Source: Deltaproteobacteria bacterium
GTDB taxonomy: Bacteria; Desulfobacterota; BSN033; UBA1163
Direction of reading: 5' to 3'
DNA length: 23,698 nt
Assembly: GCA_016875255.1 (NCBI GenBank)
Contig: VGRU01000031.1
Coordinates: forward strand, 1-23,698
Of the stretch, positions 22,060 through 23,698 are shown in pieces. The notes beneath the pieces are model-generated. The model searched no databases. It saw only the letters and a list, made by a program, of their open reading frames with translations, and was not told the DNA's origin. The position numbers and the translations under genes were made by a program. Numbering within the stretch: position 1 is the stretch's first letter; every line of letters begins with the position of its first letter.

Positions 22060-22533
22060 TTAACCTTCCTCCACCAGCACCACCGCATAGGCGGCGATTC
22101 CTTCGCCTCTGCCTGTAAAGCCCAACCCTTCTGTAGTGGTGGCCTTCACATTGATCCGCGATGTGTCGATTTCAACGACCTGGGCGATTTCATTCACCAT
22201 CCTTGGGATAAAGTCCAGGATTTTCGGTTTCTGAGCAACAATCGTTGTGTCAATATTGAGTAGGCGGAATCCTTTCTCTTTTACCATTGCCATCACGCTC
22301 TTCAGGAGAAGGGTGCTTTTAATATCCCTGTATTTGAGATCCGTGTCCGGAAAGTGTCTTCCGATATCTCCCTCTGCAATGGCTCCCAGTAAGGCGTCGC
22401 AGATGGCATGGAGGAGGACATCGGCGTCCGAATGGCCCTGGAGTCCGTAGAGGTATGGAATACGAACCCCTCCAAGGATTAATGGCCGGTTGGGCGCGAG
22501 GGAATGGACATCATAACCGAAACCAACTCTCAT
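22060..22533 (-). CDS. ispF: 2-C-methyl-D-erythritol 2,4-cyclodiphosphate synthase
   Basis: This 157-residue enzyme makes MEcPP from CDP-ME-2-phosphate in the non-mevalonate isoprenoid pathway and acts as a trimer. The zinc ligands are D8 and H10 (GYDVHSL) and H42 ([12 protein letters not shown]). Other signatures are [27 protein letters not shown] and the C-terminal [18 protein letters not shown]. Length is standard. Its ATG overlaps the ispD stop in an ATGA, so the two pathway enzymes are translationally coupled. Confidence 0.97.
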   Translation of the reverse strand: MRVGFGYDVHSLAPNRPLILGGVRIPYLYGLQGHSDADVLLHAICDALLGAIAEGDIGRHFPDTDLKYRDIKSTLLLKSVMAMVKEKGFRLLNIDTTIVAQKPKILDFIPRMVNEIAQVVEIDTSRINVKATTTEGLGFTGRGEGIAAYAVVLVEEG

Positions 22534-23240
22534 CCCTCTTCTCCCTTCGTATGGGCCCTCATCTTGAGGATGAGATTTGCCAGCATGAGATCTTCCAGCG
22601 TGGTAATTTTAATATTGGTGTAAGCCCCCGGGAGGATGTGGATCTTCTTCCCTAATCGCTCTACGAGGGAGGCATCGTCCGTTCCGATAAAACCATCTTC
22701 TGTGGCCTTGAGATATGCCTCTCTGATAAGGGGGGCCTGAAATGCCTGAGGAGTTTGAGCCTGATAGAGAGATTCTCTCTCCAGAGTTTTGAGGACCGTT
22801 CCGTCCGGATGGGCCATTTTAATCGTGTCCTTTACGGGCATGGCGATGATGGCTGCTCCAAAACGGGTGGCGGACCGGATCGATTCTTCAATCATCTCTT
22901 TTGTGACAAAGGGCCGGACCCCATCATGGATGACAATGATCTTTGCATCAGCGGAAAGGGCATCCAGCCCGTTTCGGACAGAGTCCTGTCTCCGTTTTCC
23001 GCCCGGAATGATCTGTGAAATCTTCCGATATTGAAATTTTTCGATGATTTCTTTCAGGCAATAGTCTTGATCTTCCTGGCCAACCACCAGGAGGATGGAC
23101 CGGATGAGGGGGCAGGCGTCGAATTGATCAAGCGTATGGGCGAGGATCGGTTTTCCTCCCAGGAAGAAGAACTGTTTCTTTCTTCCCTCCATGAATCGCT
23201 GGCCCTTTCCAGCAGAGACGATGATGGCATCGGCTTTCAT
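22530..23240 (-). CDS. ispD: 2-C-methyl-D-erythritol 4-phosphate cytidylyltransferase
   Basis: The 236-residue enzyme couples MEP to CTP, giving CDP-ME, two steps before IspF. Motifs are the nucleotide-binding loop [20 protein letters not shown] (7-26), [25 protein letters not shown], and QAQTPQAF near residue 160. No Shine-Dalgarno is visible, and the 150 bases upstream are repeat DNA. The gene overlaps ispF by 4 bases. It is probably read from the transcript that includes yacL. Confidence 0.97.
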   Translation of the reverse strand: MKADAIIVSAGKGQRFMEGRKKQFFFLGGKPILAHTLDQFDACPLIRSILLVVGQEDQDYCLKEIIEKFQYRKISQIIPGGKRRQDSVRNGLDALSADAKIIVIHDGVRPFVTKEMIEESIRSATRFGAAIIAMPVKDTIKMAHPDGTVLKTLERESLYQAQTPQAFQAPLIREAYLKATEDGFIGTDDASLVERLGKKIHILPGAYTNIKITTLEDLMLANLILKMRAHTKGEEG

Positions 23241-23250
23241 GATTTTATTT

Positions 23251-23361
23251 AAAGGGTAAGGTAAGGGTTAAGGTAAAGAAGCCAGTTTAGATGACGGGTC
23301 AGGTCTCTTGTTATAAGACATAGAGCCTTTACCCTTTCACTTTAAACCAAACCGGCTTCCT
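23251..23361. repeat. GAAGCCAGTTT-type inverted repeat in the yacL-ispD gap
   Basis: The left arm (AAAGGGTAA at about 23250, GAAGCCAGTTT at 23278) is inverted relative to the right arm (TTACCCTTTC and AAACCGGCTTC at 23329-23359). The right arm, read in reverse, matches 9822-9855 in the tupA-tupB gap closely. The 152-base gap has no gene. Confidence 0.65.
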
Positions 23362-23392
23362 GTCCTTCGCCTTTCCACCAAAGACCAATGTA

Positions 23393-23698
23393 TTAAAATT
23401 CGCTGTCCAGGGGGTAATAGTAATCTTTTCCCCTGTTTTCCCGGTTTGCTTCCTCCTTCAGACGGGCGAAGATCATCCTTCCGGCGGGCGTTTGAAGGAC
23501 ACTGGTCACAATGACATCAACATTTTTTCCTATTTGACGCCTTCCATTGTCCACCACGATCATGGTGCCATCATCGAGATAGGCCACTCCCTGCCCCATC
23601 TCCTTGCCCTCTTTAACGATTTTGGCATTCATGTCCTCTCCAGGAAGGACGACGGGTTTCAAAGAGTTTGCCAGGGCATTGATGTTGAGCACTTCTAT
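23393..23698 (-). CDS. yacL: YacL-like PIN/TRAM-domain protein, C-terminal part (cut by window edge)
   Basis: About 101 C-terminal residues are visible and the frame continues past the right edge, so the true start lies outside. [18 protein letters not shown] is the end of the PIN nuclease-like domain. GMxx-like [24 protein letters not shown] and [15 protein letters not shown] form the TRAM RNA-binding domain. YacL homologues usually have an N-terminal membrane part and sit directly before ispD, as here. A putative RNA-processing or binding role is inferred from the domains. The tail ends in YYPLDSEF. Confidence 0.88.
   Translation of the reverse strand: MEVLNINALANSLKPVVLPGEDMNAKIVKEGKEMGQGVAYLDDGTMIVVDNGRRQIGKNVDVIVTSVLQTPAGRMIFARLKEEANRENRGKDYYYPLDSEF

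Overview
The window looks like chromosomal DNA from an anaerobic bacterium, most likely a deltaproteobacterial (Desulfobacterota, Syntrophales-like) lineage. That placement is inference. It rests on a glutaconyl-CoA decarboxylase alpha subunit, a tungstate ABC transporter, a B12-dependent radical SAM enzyme beside a U32 protein, and the gene order yacL-ispD-ispF-gltX-cysS. No rRNA, tRNA, CRISPR array, integrase or transposase gene was recognised.

Layout. Bases 1-3490 hold three minus-strand genes: hsp20, a U32-family Fe-S-type protein and a B12-binding radical SAM protein. An intrinsic terminator separates hsp20 from the other two. Bases 3600-4960 hold a solitary MNT-like nucleotidyltransferase and an Fe/Mn superoxide dismutase, both on plus. 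Bases 5016-7333 (minus) hold an AAA_14/DUF4143 ATPase whose stop overlaps the start of a class I aminotransferase. Bases 7367-8924 are rich in hairpins and repeats around an excisionase-type HTH regulator with a binding-protein-like sensor domain. The regulator precedes the tungstate transporter tupA-tupB-tupC (8925-11772). Then come greA and gcdA (minus), a Cache-domain membrane protein (plus), comM followed by a 59-residue membrane protein (minus), a 232-bp MITE-like element, a 38-residue membrane protein and a ROK glucokinase (plus). The right end is a minus-strand housekeeping cluster: yacL (cut by the window edge), ispD, ispF, gltX and cysS.

How the parts work together. Tungstate uptake is probably controlled by the adjacent regulator. 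A recurring TTTGTAA-type motif surrounds the regulator and the tupA leader and is a candidate operator. gcdA points to glutarate/aromatic or crotonyl-type acyl-CoA metabolism, but its biotin and membrane partners are not here. The right-hand cluster combines isoprenoid precursor synthesis with two aminoacyl-tRNA synthetases.

The most distinctive property is the non-coding DNA. Many intergenic gaps carry palindromic or word-like repeats from at least seven families. One such repeat lies in frame inside cysS. Two genes (the DUF4143 ATPase and comM) have promoters placed so that the mRNA should start at or within a few bases of the ATG, i.e. leaderless transcripts. Promoters, operators and repeat families are read by eye and are inference unless stated otherwise.
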